Below, piece after piece: positions 18,319-28,379 of a DNA stretch of 64,000 bases. Positions within the stretch are counted from its first letter, which is position 1. Each line of letters opens with the position of its first letter. A program made the translations under genes and the position numbers. The DNA lies in the NCBI GenBank assembly GCA_002281575.1, contig NCGN01000008.1, positions 1-64,000 of the forward strand, written 5' to 3'. Source of the stretch: Sphingobacteriia bacterium 28-36-52 (GTDB lineage Bacteria > Bacteroidota > Bacteroidia > Chitinophagales > Chitinophagaceae). The notes below the pieces were generated by a model. That model saw only the letters and a list, made by a program, of their open reading frames with translations. It did no database searches and was not told where the DNA came from.

Positions 18319-20271
18319 ATGCTAAAATCATATAAACTCAAAAAAATCAAGAATTTATCTATCATTCCTAGATGGGTTATTTTCTTGTTGGATATGCTAA
18401 TTAGTTCTTTTTGTTTCTTGTTGGCTTATTTAATAAAAAATGAATTTAATTTTGGTGTTTTTCAGCAAAGTCAAATAGGTCAAAACCTATTGATATTATT
18501 GGCATTCAATATTTCGCTATTTTCTTTATTCAAAGTGTATGCTGGTATAATTAGGTTTACGGGATTGCAAGATACTTTTCGTATATTCTTTGTCGTATTT
18601 TTTGCTAACGTAGGCTATTATGTACTAGATCTTTTTTTATTACAATGGTATGGTTTTCGATTAATTCCTGCTTCTATATTGGTTATTAATATGTTGCTGT
18701 CTTTTGTTGCTCTAAGCAGTTACAGGGTAATTATTAAATATTTCTTTTCTTATATCACTACCATTAATGTTACTAAAAAACGAGTAGCCATTTATGGCGC
18801 AGGGGATGTGGGTATATCTACTAAACGAGCTCTTGAACATGATATGACAGCTAATATTCAGATGGTCTTGTTTTTAGAAGATGACCAGCGGAAAGTGGGC
18901 AAGAATATTGATGGGATTAAAATTTGCTCTTCATCACAATTAGAAGTGTTGTTAAAGCAGTATTTAATAGATGAGTTGATTATTGCAACTACCAAGCTTC
19001 CCTCAAAACGAAAAAATGAAATTGTAGATTTTTGTTTGGATAATAAAATTGAAGTATTTACTGTGCCACCACTAAAGAGTTGGATTAATGGACAATTAAG
19101 TACTAAGCAATTGCAGAATGTTAAGATTGAAGATCTTTTGGAGCGGGAACAAATAAAATTGTACAATGAAATTTTGTTCAAGCAGCTCAATAATAAAACA
19201 GTGTTGGTAACCGGTGCAGCAGGATCAATTGGTAGCGAAATTGTTCGTCAGTTATTGCAATACAAGCCCAAGACTATCATTTTAAATGATTGTGCAGAAA
19301 CTCCTTTGCACGATCTTAAGTTAGAATTAGAAGAACTCAGCTACAATAATTTTATCTTGGCTTTGGGCGATGTTCGCAATGAGCTATTTGTGGAGAAGAT
19401 TTTCCAAGATTTCCAACCTCAATTTGTGTACCATGCAGCTGCTTACAAGCATGTGCCTATGATGGAAAATAGTCCTTTAGAAGCAATCTGTACCAATGTG
19501 GGCGGCACAAAACTATTAGCTGATTTATCTATTAAGTATGGGGTAGAAAGATTTGTGATGATTTCTACGGATAAAGCGGTGAACCCAACTAATGTAATGG
19601 GTGCATCTAAGCGGATTGCTGAAATGTATGTGCAGAGCTTGTACCAGAATCAAGAAATTCAATTTCAAAACGATTTGTCTACTGCTAGAACCAAATTTAT
19701 TACCACACGTTTTGGAAATGTGCTTGGTTCTAACGGCTCAGTCATACCACGATTTAAAAAACAAATTGAAGCGGGGGGGCCTGTTACTGTAACACACCCA
19801 GATATTACCCGTTATTTCATGACCATTCCAGAAGCATGCCAATTGGTTTTAGAAGCAGGTTCTATGGGCAATGGCGGGGAAATTTTTGTATTTGATATGG
19901 GGCAACCAGTGAAGATAGCAGATCTAGCAAGAAAAATGATTAAGCTTTCTGGTTTAGAGCCCGATGATGATATTAAGATTGAATACAGTGGACTCCGCCC
20001 TGGTGAAAAACTCTATGAAGAATTATTGAATAATGCGGAGAATACCCTTAATACTTACCACGAGAAAATCTTGATTGCTAAAACTCGTACCATCGAATAT
20101 GCCAGCTTATCTATTCAAATAGACGGCTTAATTGGTCCCGCAAAAAGGCAAGAATCGGTCAATTCCATTGTAAAAGCCATGAAAGAATTGGTACCTGAAT
20201 TTATTAGTAATAATTCTGAATTTGAGCAGTTGGATGTGCCCAAAGTAATCAATATGAACAAAGTTGGTTAA
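18319..20271 (+). CDS. Membrane NDP-sugar 4,6-dehydratase (PglF/WbpM/CapD type)
   Basis: A 650-residue inner-membrane enzyme that dehydrates UDP-GlcNAc to the 4-keto-6-deoxy sugar. Four or five membrane helices fill residues 17-140. A first Rossmann domain starts at 155 (VAIYGAGDVG). The catalytic SDR domain starts with GAAGSIG at 299-305 and has STDKA at 416-420. In this subfamily Met replaces the usual catalytic Tyr; here it is NVMGASK with M427 and K431. The product would feed an amino-deoxy sugar such as diNAcBac, QuiNAc or FucNAc, fitting the small PglC-like transferase at 15912. It stands after an old IS, and 7 bases separate its stop from the ATG of the Wzi-like gene. Codon use and GC are closer to the genes on its right. 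Confidence 0.88.
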   Translation: MLKSYKLKKIKNLSIIPRWVIFLLDMLISSFCFLLAYLIKNEFNFGVFQQSQIGQNLLILLAFNISLFSLFKVYAGIIRFTGLQDTFRIFFVVFFANVGYYVLDLFLLQWYGFRLIPASILVINMLLSFVALSSYRVIIKYFFSYITTINVTKKRVAIYGAGDVGISTKRALEHDMTANIQMVLFLEDDQRKVGKNIDGIKICSSSQLEVLLKQYLIDELIIATTKLPSKRKNEIVDFCLDNKIEVFTVPPLKSWINGQLSTKQLQNVKIEDLLEREQIKLYNEILFKQLNNKTVLVTGAAGSIGSEIVRQLLQYKPKTIILNDCAETPLHDLKLELEELSYNNFILALGDVRNELFVEKIFQDFQPQFVYHAAAYKHVPMMENSPLEAICTNVGGTKLLADLSIKYGVERFVMISTDKAVNPTNVMGASKRIAEMYVQSLYQNQEIQFQNDLSTARTKFITTRFGNVLGSNGSVIPRFKKQIEAGGPVTVTHPDITRYFMTIPEACQLVLEAGSMGNGGEIFVFDMGQPVKIADLARKMIKLSGLEPDDDIKIEYSGLRPGEKLYEELLNNAENTLNTYHEKILIAKTRTIEYASLSIQIDGLIGPAKRQESVNSIVKAMKELVPEFISNNSEFEQLDVPKVINMNKVG

Positions 20272-20278
20272 TCCATTT

Positions 20279-21775
20279 ATGAAGTCTTGTTGTAGGTTTT
20301 TTTTGATTCTAAGCATGATGTTCATCTTGAACAAATTACAGAGTCAATCCTATACACTAGAATCCATCAATCAAAACCATTTACGTAATCAACAATTATT
20401 GGGTAACTACGATTCTACGGTTTCTTTTACCAACCAATACAATAATATTCTAACATTCGGCAAATCCAATTGGAAAAAGCCTACTATTTCTTTGTTGCCT
20501 ATTGTTTTGTCTCAACAATTCAATTCCCATCATCCTTTTGGATGGAACGATGGAGCCATGATTCAGTCCAAAGGCTATCAAGTTTTGGCAAGACCAGGAG
20601 TAAATATGCAATACGGCATTTTTGAAGTACAATTGGCTCCCGAATTTGTTTTTGCCACCAATGGTAATTACGCCACCCCTCAATACGGCAATCCCAATAA
20701 CAGTTCTTATTCTAAACTTTTCCTCGGCCAATCATTTATTAAAGCCCATTACGGAGCTATTTCCATAGGGGTTTCTACACAAAATCTTTGGTGGGGGCCT
20801 GGTATTCATAGTTCCTTATTGATGAGCAATAATGCTCCTGGATTTTTTCATGCATTTATAGGGACACGAAAACCCATCAAAACACCCATCGGCAGTATTG
20901 AATTTAATTTGATTGGTGCTCGTTTAAATTCCAATTCATGCATTGGCTACGAGAACAATCATTTACTACCTCGCAATATCAATAACGATTGGCGCTATTT
21001 AAATGCATATGTTGTGAGTTGGCGACCCAAATGGATAAAGAGACTGTTTTTGGGTATGACCCGTTCTTTGCAACAGTATGGAGAAGAAGCATTAAATAGA
21101 CCAACTAGTTTTGCGAGTAAATATATCCCTGTTCTGGGTTTGGCAGTACAAAAGCAAAATAATTTGGGTGATGATACATTAGGGCGTGATCAATTGGCTT
21201 CTTTCTTTTTACGCTGGGTCTTGCCCAAAGCCAATGCGGAGTTTTATATAGAATATGGTAAAAACGATTATGGGGTGAATTTTAGGGACTATATCAATGG
21301 CCCAACCCATTCCTCTGCTTATACAGTCGGTTTTCGAAAATTAATTCCAAAAACGGAGGAACAGTATGTTCAATTGGAAACAGAATTGACCCAACTAAGT
21401 CAAACGCCGGATGCCTTGGTAAGACCTGCCGGTAATTGGTATACTCACTTTCAGTTATTCCAGGGATATACGCATGAAAATCAAATAATGGGAGCAGGTG
21501 CTGGTTTTGGCGCTAACCTACAAACATTTTCTGCAACTTGGGTGAACGGTAATCTTCGCAATGGGTTCATGGTGCAAAGAGTGGAACGAGATCCTATTGG
21601 TAAGTTAAATAAATGGACCGATTTCAGCATTGGTTGGATGCCCCAATGGACATTTAAAAATATGATTCTCGGTGCCAAAGTGCAATTAATTCGTTCCAAT
21701 AATTACAGTTGGGAAAAAGGAAACAATCCCTTCAACTTGCACAGTCGTTTAATGGTTCAATACAATTTTAAATAA
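20279..21775 (+). CDS. Capsule assembly Wzi-family outer-membrane protein
   Basis: A 498-residue exported protein. The ATG at 20279 begins a good signal peptide (hydrophobic core RFFLILSMMFIL, cleavage near LQSQS); an in-frame TTG at 20264 would add five residues and is less likely. The mature part has many short alternating strands, as in an outer-membrane beta barrel. It shares landmark segments with the next gene: QQFNSHHPFGWNDGAMI, QNLWWGPG and SNNAPGFFH. Wzi proteins anchor or organise surface polysaccharide. It directly follows the dehydratase gene, and its neighbour starts 2 bases after its stop, so it is a tandem duplicate in the same operon. Confidence 0.8.
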   Translation: MKSCCRFFLILSMMFILNKLQSQSYTLESINQNHLRNQQLLGNYDSTVSFTNQYNNILTFGKSNWKKPTISLLPIVLSQQFNSHHPFGWNDGAMIQSKGYQVLARPGVNMQYGIFEVQLAPEFVFATNGNYATPQYGNPNNSSYSKLFLGQSFIKAHYGAISIGVSTQNLWWGPGIHSSLLMSNNAPGFFHAFIGTRKPIKTPIGSIEFNLIGARLNSNSCIGYENNHLLPRNINNDWRYLNAYVVSWRPKWIKRLFLGMTRSLQQYGEEALNRPTSFASKYIPVLGLAVQKQNNLGDDTLGRDQLASFFLRWVLPKANAEFYIEYGKNDYGVNFRDYINGPTHSSAYTVGFRKLIPKTEEQYVQLETELTQLSQTPDALVRPAGNWYTHFQLFQGYTHENQIMGAGAGFGANLQTFSATWVNGNLRNGFMVQRVERDPIGKLNKWTDFSIGWMPQWTFKNMILGAKVQLIRSNNYSWEKGNNPFNLHSRLMVQYNFK

Positions 21776-21777
21776 GC

Positions 21778-23361
21778 ATGCCTAGGATTTTTAATAGTGT
21801 GTTCTTGGTTTTGGGCTTACTGTTTTTGCAGTCCGTATTGCATGCGCAATCCAGTTCTTTTTTAGGGGATGGAATGCAAGACATTGTTAGAAGAAACCAA
21901 TTATTGGGTAGGGTATCTGCACAATCTGCTTTCATGATCAATGGTTTTGCAGAAGTCAACAAGGCCATTGATAGTTTATATCCATTGAACAAGAAAAATA
22001 ATAAACCCAAAACAATTCAATACCTACCCATTCAAATCATTCAACAATTCAATAGTGGGTATCCGCATGGATTGAATGATGGGTCCATGATTTCCGCCAA
22101 AGGTTTACAACATTTGGTGGCATTGGGAATCAAAGGAAGCATAGGGAATTTTTCTTATCAACTTAGACCAGAATTCGTCTCGGCGCTAAATCCTGACTTT
22201 GAAACTTTTTCAACAGAACAGTATCCTAAAATTTGGGAGAGTTATTATCGTTGGCTGAATAAAATTGATCAGCCCGAGCAAATGGGTAGGGGTGCATACA
22301 ATAAAGTATTTGCGGGCCAATCCTTTATACAATACCATTATAAAAATATTGCAGTAGGTATTTCCAATGAAAATATTTGGTGGGGACCCGGTAGATTCAA
22401 TGCCTTGGTTATGAGTAATAATGCCCCTGGCTTTACCCATATCAGCGTAAAAACCACCAGCCCCTTCCAAACGGCTATCGGTCGTTTTGAAACACAAATT
22501 ATTGCAGGTAGTCTAAAATCTTCGGGTATTTTACCCCCCGATCGCAATCGTTTTAATGATTTGGGGCAACCCCTCTATCAACCCAAGCCCACCCAATCTC
22601 GTTCCTTGGTAGGCTTGAATATCAGCTGGCAACCCAAATGGACCAATGGCTTAACCCTTGGATTGAATGCAGTTACTTATGTCTATAATGGGGCTGCTGC
22701 ACCCTATAATAAAAATGCAATTATTGGTTCATTATTCGCCCGATACATCATGCCTGCAGAACAAGCAGAATTGTATTTTGAATACGGTCGCAACGATAAA
22801 ATACCCACTCCTTTTAACCTAGCTTTCGAAACTGGTTATCCAAGGGCTTATGTAGCTGGTTTTAGAAAATTATTTGCTACCCGTAAAAAGCATTTTTGGG
22901 AATTTGCTGCGGAGTTTACCCAACTCCAATTGCCTACTGCAGAACTAACCCAAACCACCAATAGTTGGTACACCAGCGAAAAAGTTCCGCATGGGTATAC
23001 CCATCAAGGTCAGGTATTGGGTGCAGGAATTGGACCTGGTAGCAATAGCCAAATCATGGACATCAGTTATGTGAATGGCATGAATAAAATAGGCGTAAAA
23101 TTTGAGCGCCTGGTACACAACAACGACTTCTATTACTATACCTGGCAAGGCCTAAATGAATTTGCTCGCAGATGGGTTGACCTTTCCACTACGGTTCATG
23201 CCAACTGGCAATTCAAACAATTGATTTTGTCTGGGCAAATGGCCTTGATTCGTTCTCAAAACTACCAATGGAGAACTTTGGAAGCACCACTATTTTATTT
23301 CAGTAGGGGATACGACCGGTTAAACTTCCATAGCAAGGTTTCTGTTATCTATCGGTTCTAA
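21778..23361 (+). CDS. Capsule assembly Wzi-family outer-membrane protein (tandem paralogue)
   Basis: A 527-residue paralogue of the preceding gene. The signal peptide runs MPRIFNSVFLVLGLLFLQ and is cleaved near LHAQS. The shared segments are QQFNSGYPHGLNDGSMI, ENIWWGPGRFNALVMSNNAP and the WQPKWTNGLTLGL strand. It should form a beta barrel in the outer membrane that helps export or hold polysaccharide. It starts 2 bases after the preceding stop. Its own stop overlaps the stop of the opposite-strand co-polymerase gene by 4 bases, so two transcription units converge here with no room for a hairpin terminator. Confidence 0.82.
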   Translation: MPRIFNSVFLVLGLLFLQSVLHAQSSSFLGDGMQDIVRRNQLLGRVSAQSAFMINGFAEVNKAIDSLYPLNKKNNKPKTIQYLPIQIIQQFNSGYPHGLNDGSMISAKGLQHLVALGIKGSIGNFSYQLRPEFVSALNPDFETFSTEQYPKIWESYYRWLNKIDQPEQMGRGAYNKVFAGQSFIQYHYKNIAVGISNENIWWGPGRFNALVMSNNAPGFTHISVKTTSPFQTAIGRFETQIIAGSLKSSGILPPDRNRFNDLGQPLYQPKPTQSRSLVGLNISWQPKWTNGLTLGLNAVTYVYNGAAAPYNKNAIIGSLFARYIMPAEQAELYFEYGRNDKIPTPFNLAFETGYPRAYVAGFRKLFATRKKHFWEFAAEFTQLQLPTAELTQTTNSWYTSEKVPHGYTHQGQVLGAGIGPGSNSQIMDISYVNGMNKIGVKFERLVHNNDFYYYTWQGLNEFARRWVDLSTTVHANWQFKQLILSGQMALIRSQNYQWRTLEAPLFYFSRGYDRLNFHSKVSVIYRF

Positions 23362-24434
23362 ACCAGTTGCTTCTTAGGAGACGCATTCAATAAATAAAGG
23401 ATGCCTAAAAATCCTCCAATGGCAGCTCCTGCCATTAGTCCCATCCACCATTTCAATTTATTTTCTTTCAGAGGTAATTCAGGTTGATCCACTACTTGTA
23501 CCGTAGGGGTTTCTTGTATTAAAACGGTTTTACTCGCTTCCAAATTCTTGGTCAATTCTCCAAATACAGTAGACTGTACCAATTTATCTCTGGAGCTAAT
23601 TTCTGCACTTACTTCTGGTGCCGTAAACGCAGGGTTTCCATCCAACAATTGTCTGTTGGCATTCGCAGCCGAATAAGTTTTGATATTCAATATTCTTCCC
23701 AGACTATCTACCCGATGTTGCAATCGGTCTACATTCCCCTTTAGTCTTTTCGTTTTCGTATCCACATAAAAATCAGTAGTCACTTTCAATAATCGCTCAC
23801 AGAGTTGTTGGCTCACGGCTTCATTGCGGGTGGTAATTTCTAATGCAAATATGCCCAGTTTTTTATCGGGCTTGGCTATTGATAATTCTTTCTCAATAAT
23901 GCGCTTCATAATCACTTGCAACAAACTATCTTCTGTTCTACTGAATTTTCGAACACCCACACCAAATTGAATTTGGCTTCCCAGTTTACTACTCTTCAAC
24001 CATTTTTCTTTCCATTCATAACTATTGGCATATGAATCGGCCAATGAATTCTTGTTTGAACTATCCCCTGCACTAAGCAATGCTTTTTTTAAAAGGCTCT
24101 TGCTCTTGAGTAATTCCAATACATTGTCTCCCTGTAACACTCCTGAACCACCTGTTAATCCACCAATATCCATTCCCAGTTGACCTGCTAATACCGATGC
24201 CAATCCTCCACCAGCACTCTTGCTGTCTTCCACCACAAAAGTTAAGCGAGCCGTATAAGTAATGGGCTTATACCAAGCATAGCCCAACCCTGCCAATGCA
24301 CCCAACAAGGCAATGCCCAAAATCAATTTCCATTGCCCCAATAAATAAGGGATTAATTTTTTCCAATTGTTCAGCATGACAGCGAAGGAATAACTCGATT
24401 CTTCTTCGTTTATGGAATGTATTTGATTACTCAT
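23358..24434 (-). CDS. Polysaccharide co-polymerase (Wzz/Wzc N-terminal-like)
   Basis: A protein of 358 residues controlling chain length of a Wzy-made polysaccharide. It has a membrane helix near residues 30-50 and another near 325-345, with a long periplasmic region between that contains coiled-coil stretches, the standard Wzz fold. There is no C-terminal tyrosine kinase domain. The ATG at 24434 is preferred over the upstream GTG at 24452, since it lies 1 base after the stop of the exporter gene and starts MSNQIHS. A Gly-rich part (SAGGGLASVLAG) after the first helix is typical of Bacteroidota members. It is the last gene of the right-hand export operon. Confidence 0.85.
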   Translation of the reverse strand: MSNQIHSINEEESSYSFAVMLNNWKKLIPYLLGQWKLILGIALLGALAGLGYAWYKPITYTARLTFVVEDSKSAGGGLASVLAGQLGMDIGGLTGGSGVLQGDNVLELLKSKSLLKKALLSAGDSSNKNSLADSYANSYEWKEKWLKSSKLGSQIQFGVGVRKFSRTEDSLLQVIMKRIIEKELSIAKPDKKLGIFALEITTRNEAVSQQLCERLLKVTTDFYVDTKTKRLKGNVDRLQHRVDSLGRILNIKTYSAANANRQLLDGNPAFTAPEVSAEISSRDKLVQSTVFGELTKNLEASKTVLIQETPTVQVVDQPELPLKENKLKWWMGLMAGAAIGGFLGILYLLNASPKKQLV

Positions 24435-24435
24435 A

Positions 24436-26739
24436 TTATCTGCGTAATACACTGATTAAACTAACCAATGCGGTTAAGGATCCTGTAATGGCGGAGACTT
24501 CTAAAATAGACAAGCCCCTTCTTTCAGTCCCTGATTTTTCTGGTACAATTATTTTAGACCCCGGCAATACCGTTGGGTAGGTTCTGAAAAACAAGAATCG
24601 CTTAATCTGTTTATTAATACCATTGCTGTATTGCACATAAGCCCGCTTGGTATCTGCTTTTTCGGTAAATCCACCTGCATCGGATATGTATTCCTTAAAT
24701 CTGCCCGATTCATAACTCAATAATTGTGGATTGAATACTGCCCCTTTTACTTCTACAAAAGGTTCATTCCTTGGTATATAAATACTATCTCCGGGTTGCA
24801 ATAAAAATGGTGCATTCGATTGGTCCAATACATTGGTTCCTACCCTTAATTGATTACGAAAAATTTGCACATCGTTCATAGAAGCCAATGGCGTAATACC
24901 GCCTGCTCTGCTGATTAATTCTCGCAAAGTTTCATTGCGCTTTTCCAATGCATATTCTCCCGCATACAATACTTCACCACCCAATTTTACATTTCCCAGT
25001 TTTTTATAGTTCACTAAACGAGGTACAAAAATATAATCCAGTGGCTCCAGATAAGTGCGGCTATTAGTGTTTACCAACATAGAGTCTACGCCAACGGTCA
25101 TTACGGTGAGCAATTGGTTGGCCAATGTATCAGCCCTGTTTTTTTCTAGTCTGGAAATTTCTACTTTATGGTTGGCAGCATCATTGGTAAATCCATTGGC
25201 CATTAACAACACATCTTCTAATTGCATGCCCCTGCTATAAGGATACACACCTGGATTTTTTACCGCACCTCCCACCGTTACTTGCAAACTGGCTTGTAAG
25301 TTTTCTCTGGATGCAATTACTACCGAGTCTTCTCTTTCCAATAATATATCTGCACTGGTTCCCGATAATAAACTGCTTACATCAAAAGCCAACATAGTAG
25401 GCTCTGTGCCTGCATTACGTCTATTAATGAATCCTCTATTGGCATAAGCTTGCAACTTCAACCCATCGGCTTTCTTAATCAATTGTGAAAGGGTTAATCC
25501 CTTGGTTAATTCATAATTACCCGGTCTATACACGGCTCCTGTTAACACTACTCTATTGGTATAACTGCTGAGCACCCTATCCACAAATACACTGTCTCCA
25601 TTGTGTGGTATGGTATAGCCAAAATCGCTCTCAGCAATATCTTTCATTTGTAATTCTCTATTGGATATCTGCACCATTTTAGCCAAGTCTTTCAATGCCC
25701 ATTCGGTAAATCCTCCTGCATATTGAATACCATCGGCTAATGTTTCTTTGTCTAATAATTCATAAATGGCAGGTCTTTTTACTTCCCCACTTAAAATCAA
25801 TTTTTTCTGGTACAAAGGGAAGCGAATAATGTCTTGGTCTTCTAATCTGATATGTTGATCTAAAATGCCTTTCTGTAAAAACTGATAAAAATCGACCACC
25901 TGAAATACTTTATTATTTCGAATGAGTTCTATCTGTCTCAATGAACCATTGATGGTTGGCCCGCCTGATAAATACAATACATTGAATAAGCCGGCTAATC
26001 CGTTCACCACATAGTCTCCAGGAATTTCTGCTTCACCAATTACCGTTACTCTAATTGAACGCACTTTGGCTAAGGTTACATACAATTTAGTTTGTCCGGT
26101 ATTCAGCGCCGGATAAATGGTTTTTAACTGGTCTTTTATTTTTTTACTCGCTTGCTCGATGGTTAATCCATTCACTGCCGATTGTCCTGCATATTCTAAA
26201 TCAATTCTTCCTTCGGGGCTAACAGTAGGTTCTAAGGATTTAATATTGACTCCTGTTAAACTGATTGACAATTGATCACCCGGTCCAAGAATATAATTTT
26301 GTGGAGTAGCTACCCTTGCATTGGGTTGCAAAATGGCATTGGGATTACTAAAATATTCGTATCCATAATAACGGATTCTTTTTTTCAACAAGGGCACTTC
26401 ATTCACCCAAGTACTATCGCTCAAAAACAAAGCAGAGTCGGTTACCAATGCTTTTGCTCCTGAATTGTTCAACTTAGACATGCCCTGTATTCTCAACAAG
26501 CGCTTCTTAAAATCATTTACATCGGTAGCGGCCATGCCGCCTCTTACCAATTGGCTAACCGCTTCTGATTCAGATAAACCAGACTGTTGGGCTTTCTGCC
26601 AGTATTGCAAAATTTGTTGGTCGCTCATTTTACCCAATTGCATGGGCGCTTTTCCTGTATTATTGAGCTGCGCAAAACCATTGTTTGCAACCAACACCAA
26701 TAACCATAAGAAAATGTATTTGATCATCCTATTCATCAT
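24436..26739 (-). CDS. Polysaccharide export protein with SLBB repeats (Wza-like)
   Basis: A 767-residue outer-membrane export protein, longer than E. coli Wza (about 380) because it carries several SLBB repeats. A signal peptide (YIFLWLLVLVANNGFAQ) is followed by a Poly_export domain beginning YILGPGDQLSISLTG near residue 150. Then come about six SLBB-type units, each with a strand such as VTVGGAVKNPGVYPY or VKLGGEVLYAGEYAL. A hydrophobic segment (VSAITGSLTALVSLISVL) lies at the C terminus and could be the outer-membrane helix. It forms the exit channel for the polysaccharide. The co-polymerase gene follows directly and a Wzi gene precedes it. Confidence 0.88.
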   Translation of the reverse strand: MMNRMIKYIFLWLLVLVANNGFAQLNNTGKAPMQLGKMSDQQILQYWQKAQQSGLSESEAVSQLVRGGMAATDVNDFKKRLLRIQGMSKLNNSGAKALVTDSALFLSDSTWVNEVPLLKKRIRYYGYEYFSNPNAILQPNARVATPQNYILGPGDQLSISLTGVNIKSLEPTVSPEGRIDLEYAGQSAVNGLTIEQASKKIKDQLKTIYPALNTGQTKLYVTLAKVRSIRVTVIGEAEIPGDYVVNGLAGLFNVLYLSGGPTINGSLRQIELIRNNKVFQVVDFYQFLQKGILDQHIRLEDQDIIRFPLYQKKLILSGEVKRPAIYELLDKETLADGIQYAGGFTEWALKDLAKMVQISNRELQMKDIAESDFGYTIPHNGDSVFVDRVLSSYTNRVVLTGAVYRPGNYELTKGLTLSQLIKKADGLKLQAYANRGFINRRNAGTEPTMLAFDVSSLLSGTSADILLEREDSVVIASRENLQASLQVTVGGAVKNPGVYPYSRGMQLEDVLLMANGFTNDAANHKVEISRLEKNRADTLANQLLTVMTVGVDSMLVNTNSRTYLEPLDYIFVPRLVNYKKLGNVKLGGEVLYAGEYALEKRNETLRELISRAGGITPLASMNDVQIFRNQLRVGTNVLDQSNAPFLLQPGDSIYIPRNEPFVEVKGAVFNPQLLSYESGRFKEYISDAGGFTEKADTKRAYVQYSNGINKQIKRFLFFRTYPTVLPGSKIIVPEKSGTERRGLSILEVSAITGSLTALVSLISVLRR

Positions 26740-26753
26740 TTAACAAATATACA

Positions 26754-28379
26754 TTAAAGCCCGTAGCCTACACCCAAGCTCCAACTCTTGCCCGTTGTAT
26801 TCCAGCTGCTGTACCAGCCTGTGAACGTGAGGTTATTTAACCATTCATAAGAAGCCCGCAAAAAGAACTCTTTTTGGGTAGGGCCTTGGTTAAACAAGAA
26901 ACGAGGCTGTGGTTCTGCAAAATACTGGTCGGCCAAACTGCCCGATCCCCCCTTTCTAATGACTTGGTACCGCATTTGTAATTTCAATTTAGGGATGGGG
27001 GTATGCCTTACACTCAATATTAGTCTATCAAAATTATTGCCCATCCAATCGCCCATCACAAACCCTTGGTGGGTATAGTTTTGGGCCTGGTATAAATTGC
27101 GGTACACAAATGGATTTACCCGGGTATATTCAAACCCTGCCGTTAAATAAGGCACAAATAAATCGGTCACCGATGCTCCAATATTAAAGCCAATTTGGTT
27201 CCTGCTTTTATTGCGATTAAAGATAGTGCTCTGTCTAATTTCATCCACAAACAACGTACCGTAGATATGCGTATTCTTAATTTGGTTTCTGCTGCTGGCC
27301 ATGATAAACAATTGCCCGTTAGAGCCTGCTCTAATGTCGGAATTATTAGACAAATTATCATAGAGCTTAAAGAACATCACGGGTATTAAATAGCCCGCAT
27401 CCATTCTGTCGCTGTAGACAATGGATTCCCCCAAAGAAATATCCAAGCCCTTCATGGCTTTGATTTGGATGCTATGGGTAGCAAAATATTTGGGCACAAA
27501 TAATATTCTGTTGCCCCCATAAATGCCCCCATTTTCAGAAGGATAACTATTGGCAGAGTCAATCATGCTGGAGTTTAACCATGCATGGGTATAATGAAAT
27601 TTCAACCAAGGAAACAATTGATAATCTAAGCGAATAAAAGGGAATGCAGGGGCTTTATCAGATAAAACCGTTCTTCCATTTTCGCCATAGCCCCATAATA
27701 AATGGTCTTGCCCTATAGCAATGGATCCATTTTTAAAACTATAAGCAATACTCCCCCTGAACTGAGAATAATTCAAAGTGTTGAAAGCAGTCGTGTCTTT
27801 TCTAACATAGCCTGTTTCAGCACCCAACATCCCCGTGGTATCATAGCCATTGCCCTTGAGCAACACATCTTGATAGGCAAATTGAAAAGCAAATCTTTTC
27901 CCTGCTCTTCCCCAGAGCCTTAAACCTGTACTGCGTGTTGTATAATTTTTGTTGGTTCCTCCTACTTGTGCACCGGTAATTGTTGGATCAAAATAAAAAG
28001 ATGCGTCTTTACCAATAGCGGTAGCCATTCTAAAACGCCCATTGGCATCTTTTTTAAACCAATTTAATTGTTCTGTTGCTTTTGCTGGATCCGTATCGAA
28101 TTGGTCTCTGTATTCTTGTAGATAAAAATTCAATTCGCTTTTTTCAATGGGGCTCAATTGGTTTTTATTTTGCTGCAAACTGTCTAAACATGCCCCAATA
28201 TATACCCTACTGAGTGGTCGTATATGATCATCAAATTGAATCAATCCCTTCTGTGCCATACGGCCTAGGTAATTGTAAATTTCATTTCGATGATTCTCGT
28301 ACACTGTTTGTGCTTGCAAATTGGTACTGCCCAATACCAATAGTAAGACCCATTGGTAAATAATTGTTTTAATACGCAT
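26754..28379 (-). CDS. Capsule assembly Wzi-family protein (third copy)
   Basis: A 541-residue exported barrel protein. Signal peptide MRIKTIIYQWVLLLVLG with cleavage near LQAQT. The N-terminal part (YLGRMAQKGLIQFDDHIRPL) resembles the helical start of Wzi proteins. Later IAIGQDHLLWGYGENGRTVL and FPFIRLDYQLFPWLKFHYTH mark the barrel. It differs clearly from the tandem pair at 20-23 kb and is closer to the classical form. It overlaps the end of the glycosylphosphotransferase gene by 11 bases and leads into the Wza-like gene 14 bases downstream. It presumably tethers polysaccharide at the surface. Confidence 0.8.
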   Translation of the reverse strand: MRIKTIIYQWVLLLVLGSTNLQAQTVYENHRNEIYNYLGRMAQKGLIQFDDHIRPLSRVYIGACLDSLQQNKNQLSPIEKSELNFYLQEYRDQFDTDPAKATEQLNWFKKDANGRFRMATAIGKDASFYFDPTITGAQVGGTNKNYTTRSTGLRLWGRAGKRFAFQFAYQDVLLKGNGYDTTGMLGAETGYVRKDTTAFNTLNYSQFRGSIAYSFKNGSIAIGQDHLLWGYGENGRTVLSDKAPAFPFIRLDYQLFPWLKFHYTHAWLNSSMIDSANSYPSENGGIYGGNRILFVPKYFATHSIQIKAMKGLDISLGESIVYSDRMDAGYLIPVMFFKLYDNLSNNSDIRAGSNGQLFIMASSRNQIKNTHIYGTLFVDEIRQSTIFNRNKSRNQIGFNIGASVTDLFVPYLTAGFEYTRVNPFVYRNLYQAQNYTHQGFVMGDWMGNNFDRLILSVRHTPIPKLKLQMRYQVIRKGGSGSLADQYFAEPQPRFLFNQGPTQKEFFLRASYEWLNNLTFTGWYSSWNTTGKSWSLGVGYGL

